Of a stretch of 64,000 nt of DNA, positions 62,401-64,000 are shown in pieces (the stretch's first letter is position 1; every line of letters begins with the position of its first letter). The notes below the pieces were generated by a model, which was not told the origin of the DNA, did not search any database, and saw only the letters and a program-made list of their open reading frames with translations. A program made the translations under genes and the position numbers. The stretch comes from Climacteris rufus. Taxonomy: Eukaryota > Chordata > Aves > Passeriformes > Climacteridae. Location of the stretch: the NCBI GenBank assembly GCA_013398175.1, contig VZRZ01005377.1, positions 310,001 to 374,000 on the forward strand, read 5' to 3'.

Positions 62401-64000
62401 CAAAAGCAATATGAGTTTTCATAGGTCATGTCAGGTTCATATATGATGCAAAACGACTCAATAATTTAGTAACATAAGTGAACATACACTATAGTACTCA
62501 AGTGCCCTTTTGTCTCATATTCTATGCCTTTCAATACAATTTTACCCAATCCAAAATTTTTTCCCTAATTTCAAAATAAGTTAGCTCACTAAGAAGTTTT
62601 ACCCATCCAGCAGGTGCTCAGAAAGATCATCTGTTTGGCCCAGATTTACATTTATTCCTGTCAAATTCCTCTTAGACAAATTAGAGTTCAGCTATTGCTG
62701 TAGAAGTATTGCTATTAAAGGCACTCCAGTAAAGATTTTATCACCGTGGGTGAAACATACATCTGCGTCTTCAAAAACACATTTGCAGGTGACAGAGAAA
62801 CAGAAGGTATCAGAAGAACACAACAAGAAAAAAACCTGAGCACTCAGGGGTAAGAAGAGACTAAACAAAGACAAGTTGCTTGAGGCAGTCAATAACACAA
62901 ACACTCCAATAATGATGACGACAATAGGAAGTTTTTTCAAGCTGCTTCTCCACAAGTCTGTACAGAAAAATCTATACAGCAACTTTTACTGTCAGGGGCA
63001 TCTTTTTATATATTACTCCATATTTTTAAGGTCTAATAAAAGCGTGGTTTAGGGTTTCTACAGGCATAATGTACTTTATCCTTACCCTACGAATAGCAAC
63101 AAAATGGAAAATATTTTCCCTGAATTCTTCTCATGCTCCCTCCTCTTCGTATTTCCAGGAGCATGTCGCAAATACCTCCATTTGCCTCTGTGTTAACTTC
63201 TGAACTGCCAGAAAGGGCTTGAAAGCAAGATGTACTGATAAGGAGAATTCCTTTCTTAAAAGCTCAAGTCATTGGGCTGCTTTAATTAAAAATTGTATTG
63301 ATTTTTTTCCCATTGCTTTTAATGACAGGCACTAGTCTGTGACTTCCATTGTTAGCCATTGACAGTTTAAGCAGTGAAACAAAGGGCACTTATACAGCAC
63401 TTAGTGCAAAATTATGACTGATTAAAAAGTCATTTGTCATGGTAACAGCATCTGCTTAGACTTTGCAAATTTTAAAATTCACGCTTGCACACGGTGTGTG
63501 GGAAGGTGTGGTACATGGAAGTCTTCACAACCATGTCCCTCAACAATTTGAATGCATTCTTAAAGTGCCATGTGAGTCACATTTTTTGAGCAGCTATTAG
63601 TTTCTCACAACATTTTCTTGAAGAAGCTGAAGCTCTGCTAAAGCTTCAATGTTTGACCACACAGGAAAATGTAATAGAAACCTAGGCACCTGTGTTCAAA
63701 CCTTCTGAACGTTACAAATCTCAGAAAAGAATCCAATATTTAACTGGAATTTTTTAAATAATTAACTAACAGTGTTAGTTCTCTATTTTCCTGTCTTTTC
63801 CAAGGCAGAGTCATGCCTCCAGATGTGTCAAGGGTGCTTAGCAAACCAAGGTGCAGAAAGCCTGTTGCTCAATTGCTGCCAATAGACCTCAGTTACCAGC
63901 ATCCAAACAGCAGTCCAATGCAATACAAGCTTTGTTTTAAAAATCATTTAATTATATTAACTAGTAATACTTATCATACCTAATAGCAGTAGTATGATAT
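56461..64000. other. Unique AT-rich DNA, no gene seen
   Basis: No gene or transposon recognised to the end of the window. Exon-like signals worth a look are at 61558-61710 (plus) and about 62740-62960 (minus), and a regulatory-looking stretch is at 63250-63490; all three are in the findings. A T-run at about 57060-57072 and a small acceptor-like tract are the only simple sequence of note. Confidence 0.5.

Overview
The window looks like bird nuclear DNA. The main evidence is three CR1 LINE fragments: one at 1349-1985 still encodes recognisable reverse transcriptase, one ends in the ATTCTATG-type tail at 11.9 kb, and one lies antisense at 26.0-26.6 kb. There is also an ACTGGGA minisatellite of a kind common in avian genomes, TTAGGG-type telomeric DNA, and long-terminal-repeat remnants, one of which (23.33 kb) resembles a reverse-oriented LTR that I associate with many neoavian birds. 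All family names come from memory of these repeats and were not searched. The rest is AT-rich, single-copy-looking sequence of the kind found in an intergenic desert or a very large intron.

I could not support any protein-coding gene. No open frame is long; the longest, about 168 codons antisense at 18.2-18.7 kb, lies mostly in the minisatellite. None shows a recognisable cellular protein family. The only real protein homology is the dead CR1 reverse transcriptase at the left end.

Layout: 0-17 kb is mostly unique AT-rich DNA with a CR1 fragment, a 31-bp four-copy minisatellite, a tRNA-like SINE remnant, a CR1 3' tail and small tandem repeats. 17.3-20.5 kb is a dense repeat island: a TG/TA microsatellite, an LTR-like element, 1.25 kb of ACTGGGA minisatellite, degenerate TTAGGG repeats split by a probable solo LTR, and an AT/CA microsatellite. 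20.5-23.3 kb is unique. 23.3-24.1 kb is a GC-rich, retroelement-like patch with a 4-base assembly gap. 26.0-26.6 kb is antisense CR1. 28.4-39.8 kb is unique, with a second SINE-like piece and several homeodomain-site-rich stretches. 39.86-40.66 kb is a CpG-rich island with splice-donor-like sites on both strands, the best candidate for a promoter. 41.9-42.5 kb is pyrimidine-rich. 42.5-64 kb is unique, apart from a striking 69-bp-arm inverted repeat at 56.3 kb and a few exon-like signals near the right end.

Nothing forms an operon or pathway. The observations most worth following are the telomere-like/minisatellite island, the long hairpin at 56.3 kb, the CpG island, and the pair of tRNA-like SINE remnants.
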